Assembly (NCBI RefSeq): GCF_014206875.1
Contig: NZ_JACIJO010000004.1
Coordinates: 124,001-188,000, forward strand
Direction of reading: 5' to 3'
Source: Algoriphagus iocasae
Lineage (GTDB): Bacteria; Bacteroidota; Bacteroidia; Cytophagales; Cyclobacteriaceae
Length of the DNA: 64,000 bases
Shown: positions 42,193 through 51,009 of the stretch, piece after piece
Position numbering within the stretch: position 1 is the stretch's first letter
Layout: each line of letters begins with the position of its first letter
Program-made: the position numbers and the translations under genes
Notes under the pieces: generated by a model
Told to the model about the DNA's origin: nothing
The model's input: only the letters and a program-made list of their open reading frames with translations
The model's database searches: none

Positions 42193-43323
42193 TCAATTTG
42201 TTTTGGCCATTGACAAGAGTACTTTCATCGAAAGATCTGTAAAAATCATCTTGGCATTTCCATTTCTTTCCAAATGATAATGGGCTTGATTAAAGGATTC
42301 GTAAAGCTCAAGGACGTGATTTTCGTCCAAAACCTTTCCACTGATCTTATCAATAAATCCTCGATCATCACCAGTGGTCCTCAGCAAAGTCTCCAAGCTC
42401 AGGTTTTTCAACATGATCTCTCTCAAGACATTCAAACCGGTCAAAACGGTAGATTTTTGAGCCTCTTTATCCGCTTTATGAAAGTCATCCGCCAAGGCAA
42501 AGATATCTTTCAGCTTTTTACCATAGCATAGCAAAAACCAGTTTCTGATCTTGCTTACCTGCTCATCCTCCACCTCATTGACCAATCGATAGGCGGTTCT
42601 CAAGTCTCCGTCTGCCAGCATTGCAATTTGCTCGGCAAGTTTTTCTTCACACTTACCAGAGCTGACCAAATGATTTTTGACTTCCTCATCAGAAAATGCG
42701 CGAACCATCACTTTTTGCGTTCGCGAAAGAATAGTCGTCATTAATTGGTCAGGCTGAGAGGTGATCAGCATAAAAACCGTTTTCGCAGGTGGTTCTTCAA
42801 TGATTTTCAACAATGCATTTGCTGCAGATGGGTGTAAATACTCCACTCCCCAGATCATCATCACTTTATACCCTCCCTCAAACGACATCAGCGAAAGAGA
42901 TTGTATGATTTTTTTTGCCGCTCCTTTGGAGATATTTAATTGTTTCTTCTCGAAGCCATTGAAATAGATAAAATCATACATATTTCCATAAGGCTGCTCG
43001 GTGGCAAAAGTCCTCCAATTCGCTAACTCGTTATTCTTTTCATCCTCATCTCCTTCCTTGTCTTTTGAAATGGAAGGAAATGCAAAATTCAAATCCGGAA
43101 CAATGAGCTTTTCCATTCTTTTACAATAAGAACATTCTCCACAGGCATCTTTTTCACCCGGATTTTGGCAAAACAGGTAGGTAGAAAGTGCCAAAGCCAT
43201 CGTCAAACTGGCTGATCCTTCTGGGCCATGGAAAAGCAATGCATGCGCCAAATGATTGTTTTTGACTGCATTGATCAGATTCTCTTTTGTTTCGGGCAAG
43301 CCCGGTATATCGGCAAAAAGCAT
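42193..43323 (-). CDS. holB: DNA polymerase III clamp-loader subunit delta'
   Basis: Clamp-loader subunit of 376 aa. The AAA+ fold starts FADIPGLPETKENLINAV and HALLFHGPEGSASLTMALAL, where the P-loop lacks the GKT, as expected for the ATPase-inactive delta'. A zinc module with four cysteines (CQNPG..ACGECSYC) follows, then VEYLHPSAANALLKIIEEPP, the highly conserved sensor region, and LSRTQKV in place of the SRC motif. The C-terminal collar region fits. It starts 12 bases after the GlmU-like gene and is one base from the RimB-like gene. Confidence 0.94.
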   Translation of the reverse strand: MLFADIPGLPETKENLINAVKNNHLAHALLFHGPEGSASLTMALALSTYLFCQNPGEKDACGECSYCKRMEKLIVPDLNFAFPSISKDKEGDEDEKNNELANWRTFATEQPYGNMYDFIYFNGFEKKQLNISKGAAKKIIQSLSLMSFEGGYKVMMIWGVEYLHPSAANALLKIIEEPPAKTVFMLITSQPDQLMTTILSRTQKVMVRAFSDEEVKNHLVSSGKCEEKLAEQIAMLADGDLRTAYRLVNEVEDEQVSKIRNWFLLCYGKKLKDIFALADDFHKADKEAQKSTVLTGLNVLREIMLKNLSLETLLRTTGDDRGFIDKISGKVLDENHVLELYESFNQAHYHLERNGNAKMIFTDLSMKVLLSMAKTN

Positions 43324-43335
43324 GATTTGATTTTA

Positions 43336-44532
43336 TCAGGAAGATATCTCCCAAATTCTGTAGGTTTTGGTTAATTCAAAAATCCATTGGAGGATTTCTT
43401 CATCTTTTTTTGTCCACTCGACTTTTCTTCTTGCCATCACTGCCATGGCTGTTTCCTGAAATTTCGCGAATTGATAGGTTGAAATTCCATTTTTCCCTCC
43501 CCAAGAAAATGAGGGAATAAAGTTCTTGGGATATCCTTCTCCAAAGATATTTGCTCCTACTCCAGCGACAGTTCCTGTATTAAACATGGTATTGATCCCG
43601 CATTTCGCATGATCACCCATCATTAATCCACAAAACTGAAGACCGGTATTTGAGAAATTCCCTTTGGTATAATCCCAAAGTTTAACAGAAGCGTAATTAT
43701 TTTTAAGATTACTGGTATTGGTATCAGCTCCTAGATTACACCATTCTCCAATCACTGAATTCCCTAAGAATCCTTCGTGTCCTTTATTGCTGTATCCAAA
43801 TATTACTGAATTGGAGACCTCACCTCCTACTTTGGAAAACGGTCCAATGGTCGTATCTCCTCGAAGCTTCGCTCCCATGTTTACAGTAGAACCTTCGCAT
43901 AGCGCAAATGGTCCACGAATCAAAGACCCTTCTTGAATTTCAGTGTCTTTCCCAATGTAAATAGGCCCATTTTCAGCATTCAAAACGGAAGCTTTGATGA
44001 TTGCCCCTTCTTCAATAAAGACATTTTCAGGGGAATATACCTTGGTAAATGGATCCGTGATTTCAGCAGATTTTCTTCCTTTGGTGATCAATTGAAAGTC
44101 AGATTTAATTTCAGAACCATTCAATTGAAATATATTCCAGGTTTTTTGAAGCAAAGTAGGTTCAAATGTTAACTGAACAACCTTCTTTTCTTTAGCTCGA
44201 TCGAGATTTTTCTCAGTTTCTCCGATATAGGTAGCTAACAAAGTCTTACCAAAATAAAGAGACTGATCTTCTTGGAGTTCTTCCAAAGCGGCTAAGTCCT
44301 TTTCTCCCGGAATCCACGAACCGTTTATTGCTAAATGATCTCCTTTTGCTCTTGGAAACTTTGATTCCAGGTATTTCTGGGTGAGAAATGAAACCTCAGT
44401 ACAAAAAAGCTTCTGCCACTTTTCTGAAATTTTTAAAATCCCCACACGAATATCCGCAACCGGCCTGGTAAAAGTAAATGGGAGCAGCGATCCCCTTATC
44501 GCCGGATCATCAAACAATAACAAGTTATCCAT
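43336..44532 (-). CDS. GlmU-like left-handed beta-helix protein (putative sugar nucleotidyltransferase)
   Basis: Protein of 398 aa that Bacteroidota genomes call a GlmU-family or putative sugar nucleotidyl transferase. The N-terminal half (MDNLLLFDDPAIRGSLLPF) lacks the pyrophosphorylase signature LxxGxGTRM. The C-terminal half (about residues 185-350) is hexapeptide-repeat left-handed beta-helix: IYIGKDTEIQEGSLIRGPF, KLRGDTTIGPFSKVGG, SVIGEWCNLGADTNTSNLKN. So acyltransferase-type activity is plausible, and UTP transfer is doubtful. A perfect TATTTTTG -7 element ends 4 bases before this ATG, which favours 44532 as start and a leaderless mRNA. Confidence 0.85.
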   Translation of the reverse strand: MDNLLLFDDPAIRGSLLPFTFTRPVADIRVGILKISEKWQKLFCTEVSFLTQKYLESKFPRAKGDHLAINGSWIPGEKDLAALEELQEDQSLYFGKTLLATYIGETEKNLDRAKEKKVVQLTFEPTLLQKTWNIFQLNGSEIKSDFQLITKGRKSAEITDPFTKVYSPENVFIEEGAIIKASVLNAENGPIYIGKDTEIQEGSLIRGPFALCEGSTVNMGAKLRGDTTIGPFSKVGGEVSNSVIFGYSNKGHEGFLGNSVIGEWCNLGADTNTSNLKNNYASVKLWDYTKGNFSNTGLQFCGLMMGDHAKCGINTMFNTGTVAGVGANIFGEGYPKNFIPSFSWGGKNGISTYQFAKFQETAMAVMARRKVEWTKKDEEILQWIFELTKTYRIWEISS

Positions 44533-44536
44533 GGGG

Positions 44537-44544
44537 CAAAAATA
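44537..44544 (-). promoter_or_regulatory. -7 element (TATTTTTG) giving a leaderless GlmU-like mRNA
   Basis: On the minus strand TATTTTTG is followed by CCCC and then ATG, so transcription would start at or next to the start codon. The element overlaps the U-tract of the rpmE2 terminator. At -33 there is only TGG at 17 bases spacing. Confidence 0.5.
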
Positions 44545-44582
44545 AAAAAGTCTCCCGGAATCCATGCTCCGGAAGACTTTTT
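44545..44582 (-). terminator. Terminator after rpmE2
   Basis: Stem AAAAAGTCT/AGACTTTTT (44545-44553 with 44574-44582) continued after one mismatch by CCGGA/TCCGG (44555-44559 with 44568-44572), 8-base loop. The A-rich plus-strand flank gives the U-tract. Confidence 0.85.
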
Positions 44583-44601
44583 AGAATGTGATGTGGAAGA
44601 A

Positions 44602-44850
44602 TTACTTCTTCTGAGCGTATCTTCTGTTGAATTTCTCAACTCGACCAGCTGTGTCAAGCATCATTTTCTTACCAGTGTAGAAAGGGTGAGACTGAGAGCT
44701 CACTTCAATTTTATACACAGGATATTCGTTGCCATCTTCCCAAACGATTGTTTCGCTGGTTTCGATAGTCGACTTGGTCAAAAACTTGAACTCGCTAGAA
44801 GTGTCATAGAAAACCACGTCTCTGTAGTTTGGATGAATATCGGCTTTCAT
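44602..44850 (-). CDS. rpmE2: 50S ribosomal protein L31, type B
   Basis: Ribosomal protein of 82 aa: [52 protein letters not shown] and the ending VEKFNRRYA are diagnostic of L31 type B. It has no cysteine, unlike zinc-binding type A L31 with its CxxC pairs. In bacteria with both forms, type B replaces type A during zinc shortage; in Bacteroidota it is often the only one, and which applies here is unknown. It has a textbook promoter (-33/-7) and its own terminator. Confidence 0.97.
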   Translation of the reverse strand: MKADIHPNYRDVVFYDTSSEFKFLTKSTIETSETIVWEDGNEYPVYKIEVSSQSHPFYTGKKMMLDTAGRVEKFNRRYAQKK

Positions 44851-44889
44851 TGTATCGTTAGTTTTATAGTACCTTTTTCAAATGAGGCA

Positions 44890-44919
44890 CAAAGTTACCC
44901 TTTTTCAGAAATTCCGCAA
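44890..44919 (-). promoter_or_regulatory. Consensus promoter of rpmE2
   Basis: Minus strand: TTG at 44919-44917 (-33), exactly 19 bases of spacer, then TAACTTTG at 44897-44890 (-7). Full match to TTG-N19-TAnnTTTG. The predicted 5' leader is about 35 bases. Confidence 0.85.
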
Positions 44920-45031
44920 AAAGTTTATCAAGTATTTCTGCCTGAATTATTAAAATCCTTGAACTTTAGCTTCGAAATCCAAAAATACTGCCTTATTTTA
45001 AGAATCATACACTTTTTTCAGGCTTTACCGA

Positions 45032-46732
45032 ATGGAAAAAAATTCTACTTCACCCATCAGAATCAAAAGTTTACTTATTCTAACTCTGGTTTTCTTACCA
45101 TTACTGGGTTTTTCCCAAGGAAGTTACATTCCTTATAACAGAGACTATTACCATATCCTGGACCGCTACGAGATCCTTCGAGGACAAAATAACCCAGTCT
45201 ATCGATCAGCGACCAAACCATATCGAAGAGATGATGTGGCAGCCTTTCTCGATACCCTAGCAAGTGATCCTGTCATTCGTTCTCGAGCTGATGAATTTAA
45301 CTTAGCTTATTTAAGTCAAGACAATTGGGAATTTGTCAGCAGAGAAACTCCTGAATCCAAGAAGCCATTCTTAAAATCAATCTACAGAAGACCAGGTGAT
45401 TTTGCGCACTATTATAGTGAGGACTTTGATATCCATGTAAGTCCAGTGATTTACCTCAATGGAGGAATCGAGCCTGATAATGATCAAAATCCAAATCGCC
45501 TTTCCCGAGGAGTAGTTTTAAGAGGGTCGATTGATAAAAAAGTTGGCTTCTACACCTATTTCACCTCTTCTGAAGCTTTTTTTCCAAGCTGGGTTAAAGG
45601 GTATGCCGAATACAATGGCGCTGTGCCGGGGGAAGGTTTTTGGAAAGAATACAATGGCAATGGGTATAGCTACTTTTCTGCTATGGGACACATTAGCTAC
45701 AATATCACCAAGCATATTGAAGTGGAACTGGGTCACGATCGGAATTTTATCGGAGAAGGCTACCGTTCTTTTCTTCTTTCAGACTTTTCGAATCCCTACA
45801 TGTTTGTCAAGTTCAATACAAGAATCTGGAAATTCCAATTGACAAATATCTGGACCCAGATGACAGCAGATGTGGATTATGACCGCGGCAGACCAACGGA
45901 TGGAAGATATCCTCACAAATTATTTTCATTTCACCGGCTTGGATTCAACATTGGAAAAAGTCTAAACCTAGGATTCTTCGAATCTGTGATGACCGATAAA
46001 GCTGATTTCAACTACTTTAATCCGATAGTCTTTTACAGATGGGTAGAACAATCCCTAGGAACACCAGACAAAGTAATGCTTGGACTGGATGGCAAATGGA
46101 ATTTCTATTCAGGAATGCAGCTTTATGGTCAGTTTGCTTTAGATGAATTCGTGTTTTCTGAATTTTTTGGCCAAGATGGAAAAGGATCGAAACGAAACAA
46201 ATATGGAATCCAAGCTGGCTATAAGTACATGGATTTGTTTAAAATCTCCAACCTTGATCTTCAGCTAGAATTTAATTCTGCCAGACCGTATACATTTCAG
46301 GAGAAAAACGACTATCAATCTTATAGCAACTGGAGAACACCACTCACTCACCCAAGAGGAGCGAACTTCAGAGAGTTTTTAGGAATAATCCGATATCAAC
46401 CTATTCCTAAGTTAAATCTAACCTTACTTGGGATGTACCAATATTATGGTGCAGATCCTGATGAAGCGACCAACTGGGGAGGAGATGTGCTGAAAAATAG
46501 ATTGGAAGGAAGCCCAACAGGTTTATTTGGGAATGAGATAGGCCAAGGCATAGAAAACAGAGTGATTCAATCCAATCTAAATGCCAGTTATATGCTGAAA
46601 CACAACTTCTTCATAGACGCATCTCATTCTTTCAGGAAAAGAACGGCACAGGATTTAGACAGTCCAGAAACCACCAATTATCTTCAATTAGCTTTCCGAT
46701 GGAACTTCACAAGACCTGACTACAATTATTAA
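45032..46732 (+). CDS. Large outer-membrane beta-barrel, Wzi/capsule-assembly-like
   Basis: Secreted 566-aa protein; signal peptide about residues 12-29 (LGFSQG). The opening YIPYNRDYYHILDRYEILRG, then a helical pre-domain (RRDDVAAFLDTLASD), and a long barrel with many aromatic strands (GYAEYNGAVPGEGF, IEVELGHDRNFIGEGYRS, AFRWNFTRPDYNY at the end) resemble the Wzi-type capsule-assembly barrels of Bacteroidota. The HDRNFIGEGYRS segment is the most Wzi-like. A gliding-related barrel is an alternative. No capsule genes are adjacent, so the role is open. Confidence 0.7.
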   Translation: MEKNSTSPIRIKSLLILTLVFLPLLGFSQGSYIPYNRDYYHILDRYEILRGQNNPVYRSATKPYRRDDVAAFLDTLASDPVIRSRADEFNLAYLSQDNWEFVSRETPESKKPFLKSIYRRPGDFAHYYSEDFDIHVSPVIYLNGGIEPDNDQNPNRLSRGVVLRGSIDKKVGFYTYFTSSEAFFPSWVKGYAEYNGAVPGEGFWKEYNGNGYSYFSAMGHISYNITKHIEVELGHDRNFIGEGYRSFLLSDFSNPYMFVKFNTRIWKFQLTNIWTQMTADVDYDRGRPTDGRYPHKLFSFHRLGFNIGKSLNLGFFESVMTDKADFNYFNPIVFYRWVEQSLGTPDKVMLGLDGKWNFYSGMQLYGQFALDEFVFSEFFGQDGKGSKRNKYGIQAGYKYMDLFKISNLDLQLEFNSARPYTFQEKNDYQSYSNWRTPLTHPRGANFREFLGIIRYQPIPKLNLTLLGMYQYYGADPDEATNWGGDVLKNRLEGSPTGLFGNEIGQGIENRVIQSNLNASYMLKHNFFIDASHSFRKRTAQDLDSPETTNYLQLAFRWNFTRPDYNY

Positions 46733-46792
46733 CAGGAAACTTCCGAGACCAATTTTGCGTAACTTGCGGGATTATTCCATGAATTTTCGTTT

Positions 46793-48625
46793 ATGAAGAC
46801 CTATCTACGAATTCTTTCCTATGCTAAGCCCTACGGAAAGTTCGTGCCTATTTATATATTCTACGCATTTCTTTCCATCGTTTTTGGCTTACTTAATTTC
46901 ACCTTACTGAAGCCACTTTTCGATGTGATTTTTGAGCAGGTGGATCCGGAGGTTTTGACGGCTTTCCAGCAAAAACCTGAATTCAGCTTTTCGGTCGAGT
47001 ATTTCACTCATTTATTCAATTATAATTTTCTGCAGGTAGCAGAAGAATACGGCAAACTGGGCACGCTCTTTTATGTCTGTATCATCATAGTTGTCTCGGT
47101 TTTCTTATCAAACCTTTTCACGTATCTGTCTGGAGTTGTTTTAGCCAAAGTCCGTGCAATTGTGATCAAGAAAATGCGAATGGACATTTTCGGCCAAGTC
47201 AGTAAACTTCACATCGGTTATTTCTCCAATGAAAGAAAAGGAGACTTAATGTCAAAAATGACGAACGATGTACAAGAGGTAGAAAACACCATTGTCCAAT
47301 CGCTAAGAGTGGTTTTCCGTGAACCGGCAACCATTATATTGTATTTCGCAGTTCTCTTTTTCATGTCAGCCAAGCTGACATTTTTCACCATTTTAATTAT
47401 CCCAATTACTGGCGCGATCATCGGAGGAATTACCAGAAGACTGAAGAAAAAAGCGGTGGAAAGCCAACAGTCCTTAGGAAGATTAGTGAATATTCTGGAT
47501 GAAACTCTTGGAGGAATGAGAGTGATCAAAGCTTTCAATGCTGAGAATTTCATGAAAAGGAAATTTGATCATGAAACTGATTATTACTCTGGCGTGAATA
47601 TCAATATGGCCAGGAAGAATGAACTTGCTTCACCTATTTCCCAATTCTTAGGTGTGACCGTAGTGGCGGGCATTCTGGTATATGGAGGAAGTTTAGTCCT
47701 TAGCGGAAATTCTCAACTTGGAGCCAGTGATTTTATTACCTATATCATCATTTTCACACAAGTATTAAATCCAGCAAAAGAAATCTCCAGAGCTGTAAGT
47801 AGTATTCAAAGAGGGATTGCATCCGCAGAGAGAATTTTTGAAGTAGTCGATACTCCTTCTAAAATCACTTCACCTGAGAATTACACGGAATTAAAATCTT
47901 TTGAAAATCAGGTTTCCTTTAAGAATGTCAATTTCGCTTACCAAGATCAATTGGTCTTAAAAAACATCAATTTTGACCTTGAAAGAGGAAAAACCATTGC
48001 GCTAGTGGGCCCATCAGGTGGCGGAAAGTCTACTTTGGCGGATTTGGTACCGAGGTTTTATGATCCGTCCGAAGGCGAAATTTTATTGGACGGGGTAAAT
48101 CTCAAAAAATTCAAGCTTGAGTCATTGCGTTCATTGATGGGAATAGTCACTCAGGAATCCATTCTTTTCAATGATTCAGTTTATAACAACATAGCTTTTG
48201 GGATCGAGCATGTCAGTGAAGAGCAAGTGATAGAAGCTGCTAAAATTGCAAATGCCCATCAGTTTATTTCCCAAATGGAAAATGGATATCAAACCTCCAT
48301 TGGAGAAAGAGGATCCAAACTTTCGGGAGGTCAAAGGCAACGAATCAGTATTGCACGGGCAGTTTTAAAGAATCCTCCTATTTTGATTTTGGATGAAGCC
48401 ACATCGGCATTGGATTCTGAATCTGAATTGCTGGTCCAAGAAGCTCTCACCAAATTAATGTCGAATCGAACGACACTTGTCATTGCCCATAGGTTGAGTA
48501 CGATCCAGCATGCAGATGAAATTTTAGTCATAGAAAAGGGTGAAATCGTACAAAGAGGAACCCATTTGGAACTGATTGAAAAAGAGGGCTTGTATCAGAA
48601 ACTTTCGAGTATTCAGTCGGTTTAG
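46793..48625 (+). CDS. ABC exporter, fused permease-ATPase (MsbA-like)
   Basis: Half-transporter of 610 aa that would act as a homodimer. Six membrane helices (about residues 15-330) form a type I exporter domain. The ATPase (about 365-610) has Walker A GPSGGGKSTLAD, the Q-loop GIVTQESILF, signature LSGGQRQRIS, Walker B ILILDEATSALD and H-loop IAHRLSTI. Lipid-A-core flippase (MsbA) is the usual annotation for such a protein in Bacteroidota, but multidrug export is possible. The 121-aa membrane protein gene follows after 25 bases. Confidence 0.92.
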   Translation: MKTYLRILSYAKPYGKFVPIYIFYAFLSIVFGLLNFTLLKPLFDVIFEQVDPEVLTAFQQKPEFSFSVEYFTHLFNYNFLQVAEEYGKLGTLFYVCIIIVVSVFLSNLFTYLSGVVLAKVRAIVIKKMRMDIFGQVSKLHIGYFSNERKGDLMSKMTNDVQEVENTIVQSLRVVFREPATIILYFAVLFFMSAKLTFFTILIIPITGAIIGGITRRLKKKAVESQQSLGRLVNILDETLGGMRVIKAFNAENFMKRKFDHETDYYSGVNINMARKNELASPISQFLGVTVVAGILVYGGSLVLSGNSQLGASDFITYIIIFTQVLNPAKEISRAVSSIQRGIASAERIFEVVDTPSKITSPENYTELKSFENQVSFKNVNFAYQDQLVLKNINFDLERGKTIALVGPSGGGKSTLADLVPRFYDPSEGEILLDGVNLKKFKLESLRSLMGIVTQESILFNDSVYNNIAFGIEHVSEEQVIEAAKIANAHQFISQMENGYQTSIGERGSKLSGGQRQRISIARAVLKNPPILILDEATSALDSESELLVQEALTKLMSNRTTLVIAHRLSTIQHADEILVIEKGEIVQRGTHLELIEKEGLYQKLSSIQSV

Positions 48626-48650
48626 TATATTCGTAAAAATATTAGTTGAC

Positions 48651-49016
48651 ATGAAAAAATTCCATCAATTTACCCAGATAGCACTACTGATCTTTTTTGT
48701 AGCCTACCTCATTTTCTTTATGGCTTTCGATACCGTAGGAGGAATGTTTGGCATGGATGAAATCACTTCAGTAGGAATGGTCAAAATCCTTTTGGTTGGG
48801 TTTATTTTATTTTTGCTGTCATGGACCATTTCTTATTTTGCTATGAAGAAGCAATCTGATCTTCTTGCTAAAAAAGAAGCTGAAATGAACCAGCTTAAAG
48901 CAAAATTATACGATTTGGAGCATCCAAATATTCCGGGTACTCCTAAAAAACCAACTCCAACAAAACCATCGGACACTGATCCAACAAATCTGCCACCAAG
49001 GCAAAACATTACATAA
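48651..49016 (+). CDS. Small two-helix membrane protein with Pro/Thr-rich tail
   Basis: Unrecognised protein of 121 aa from ATG 48651 (MKKFHQFTQIALLIFF); the longer frame through the ABC gene end is rejected. Two membrane helices lie at about 8-27 and 45-64, followed by a coiled-coil-like charged segment (LLAKKEAEMNQLKAKLYDLE, about 75-94), then a Pro/Thr/Lys-rich disordered tail of 25 residues ending at QNIT. Likely inner membrane. It is co-directional with and 25 bases behind the MsbA-like gene, so probably co-transcribed. Function unknown. Confidence 0.72.
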   Translation: MKKFHQFTQIALLIFFVAYLIFFMAFDTVGGMFGMDEITSVGMVKILLVGFILFLLSWTISYFAMKKQSDLLAKKEAEMNQLKAKLYDLEHPNIPGTPKKPTPTKPSDTDPTNLPPRQNIT

Positions 49017-49045
49017 TTCCCATTTCAGTAGAGCACAAATTATAG

Positions 49046-49074
49046 AAAGGAAACAAATTCGGTTTCCTTTTTTT
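49046..49074 (+). terminator. Terminator after the small membrane protein gene
   Basis: Stem AAAGGAAAC/GTTTCCTTT (49046-49054 with 49062-49070), 7-base loop, T run. Confidence 0.85.
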
Positions 49075-49218
49075 ATGCCTTGAAATAGAAGGATTGGGAA
49101 TTCCTTTTTAGAAATTGACTGAAAAATAGTATCCATTTCCACTGGAAAGTATCAATTTTACCTGTTGATGAATTATCCATTAACAACACCCATTTTCAAA
49201 CACTCTGTATTTTTAAGC

Positions 49219-50895
49219 ATGAAAAACTCCAGAAGTATCATAGTAGCCTTGCTTTCAATTTTCGCATTTTCCTGCGCTACTAAACCAACTGAAGAGGTTA
49301 AAAAATCTCCTAACATCATCTTAATTCTCGCAGACGACTTAGGCTTTTCTGACTTAGGAAGTTTCGGCGGAGAAATCCAAACTCCGAATTTAGACTGGCT
49401 TGCAAGCCAAGGAATTAGATTTACACAATTTTATAATACTTCCCGCTGCTGTCCCACTCGGGCCTCTTTGCTCACAGGACTATATAATCATCAGGCAGGA
49501 ATCGGTCAAATGACTACTGATACGGGACAAGAAGCCTATCGAGGCCATATTTCAAATTCAGCAGTCACAATAGCCGAAGTTTTAAAAAGCTCTGGATATC
49601 ACACTGGAATGGTTGGAAAATGGCATGTTTCTAATACGGTGGTTCAAGATACACCCGAAAAACAATTGGCCTGGCTAAACCATCAGGAGCAGCACCCTCT
49701 CTTTTCTCCAATAGAACAATATCCTACAAATCGAGGCTTTGAAAAGTATTTCGGAAACATTTGGGGAGTGGTGGATTTTTTCGATCCATTTAGCCTTGTA
49801 AATGGTACTGAACCAGTTACAGAGGTACCTGAAAATTACTATCACACCGATGCTATCAATGATACTGCATCAGTCTACATCCGGGAATTTGCAAAGCAAG
49901 ACAAACCATTTTTCTTATATGTAGCCCACACCGCCCCGCACTGGCCGCTTCATGCATTGCCTGAGGATATTGAAAAATACAAAGACACTTACACTGTAGG
50001 ATGGGATGCGATTCGCGAACAACGCTACAAAAAACTGATTGAATTAGGCATCATCGAGGAGAACAGTTACCCTCTCTCGGAAAGATGGGACAATGAACTC
50101 AGTTGGGAAGATAATCCGGACAAAGAATTTGACGCAAGAGCGATGGCAGTACATGCGGCAATGATCGATCGAATGGATCAGGGAATCGGAAGAATAATCG
50201 AAACACTAAAAGAGACTGGGGAATTAGAAAATACCCTAATTGTATTTTTAAGTGACAATGGCGCGAGTTCAGAAAGCAGCATGCGCTATGGACCTGGGTT
50301 TGATCGACCTAGTCAGACTCGAAAAGGAGAGCCAATCGCTTACCCCGTTGATAAAAAAGTGATGCCTGGCCCCCAAACGACTTTCACTTCCATAGGTCAA
50401 CGATGGTCTAATGTATCCAACACACCTTTCCGCTATTGGAAAATGGAATCTTTCGAAGGAGGAGTTCACACTCCGATGATTGCTTTTTGGCCAGCGGGGA
50501 TTACCGCTGAAAAAGGAAGTATTTCAGATCAAATAGGTCATGTCATGGATTTCATGGCTACATTCATTGATGTTGCTGGAGCAGAATATCCCACTGATTT
50601 CGCAGGTAATAAAATAAAGCCAATCGCTGGAAAAAGCTTAATGCCAGTTTTCCAGGGTAAAGTGAGAGAAGGCCACCCGATTTTATTTAACGAACATGAA
50701 GGGGGAAGATCAGTGCGGACAAAAGATTGGAAACTTGTGACTCTAGATGCCAGAGAACCTTGGCAATTATTTCAGATCAATCAAGACAGAACCGAGACTA
50801 AGAATGTAGCCGATAAATTCCCAAAAGTTGTTCAAGAGCTAGACAGCCTTTGGCAAAACTGGGCAAAAGAAAACAAAGTAATCCCAAAACCTTAA
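49219..50895 (+). CDS. Sulfatase (arylsulfatase family) lipoprotein
   Basis: Sulfate-ester hydrolase of 558 aa from ATG 49219; TTG/ATG codons 17-18 positions earlier would spoil the signal peptide. Lipobox FAFSC (about residue 18). The alkaline-phosphatase-like fold shows PNIILILADDLGFSDLG (metal Asp pair), the formylglycine motif C-C-P-T-R followed by ASLLTGLYNHQAG (first Cys is the modified one), VGKWHV, HTAPHWPLHA, FLSDNGASSES and GGVHTPMIAFWP. The motif needs a maturation enzyme (formylglycine-generating or anaerobic SME), not in this window. Substrate probably a sulfated glycan or aryl sulfate. Confidence 0.94.
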   Translation: MKNSRSIIVALLSIFAFSCATKPTEEVKKSPNIILILADDLGFSDLGSFGGEIQTPNLDWLASQGIRFTQFYNTSRCCPTRASLLTGLYNHQAGIGQMTTDTGQEAYRGHISNSAVTIAEVLKSSGYHTGMVGKWHVSNTVVQDTPEKQLAWLNHQEQHPLFSPIEQYPTNRGFEKYFGNIWGVVDFFDPFSLVNGTEPVTEVPENYYHTDAINDTASVYIREFAKQDKPFFLYVAHTAPHWPLHALPEDIEKYKDTYTVGWDAIREQRYKKLIELGIIEENSYPLSERWDNELSWEDNPDKEFDARAMAVHAAMIDRMDQGIGRIIETLKETGELENTLIVFLSDNGASSESSMRYGPGFDRPSQTRKGEPIAYPVDKKVMPGPQTTFTSIGQRWSNVSNTPFRYWKMESFEGGVHTPMIAFWPAGITAEKGSISDQIGHVMDFMATFIDVAGAEYPTDFAGNKIKPIAGKSLMPVFQGKVREGHPILFNEHEGGRSVRTKDWKLVTLDAREPWQLFQINQDRTETKNVADKFPKVVQELDSLWQNWAKENKVIPKP

Positions 50896-50973
50896 GTTTG
50901 AACTCTCAAGTAGGAGCTGCATGAGTAAATATTTTTGAAATATTAAGACTTTAATTTTCTTAAACCTTATATT

Positions 50974-51003
50974 AAGGAGACCATTTCAGTTTCCTTTTTT
51001 TTT
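50974..51003 (+). terminator. Terminator between the sulfatase and yifB genes
   Basis: 8-bp stem AAGGAGAC/GTTTCCTT with one G-U (50974-50981 with 50989-50996), 7-base loop, nine T in all. Its T run ends only 6 bases before the yifB ATG. Confidence 0.85.
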
Positions 51004-51009
51004 CTAATT

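Noticed and set aside
44593-45138. Plus-strand open frame of 181 aa across rpmE2
   Set aside because: It is antisense to rpmE2 and runs into the signal peptide of the next gene; composition shows no protein character.
48576-48650. 25-codon extension upstream of the 121-aa membrane protein
   Set aside because: It lies in the end of the MsbA-like gene and would put a basic non-signal segment before the first helix; ATG 48651 is better.
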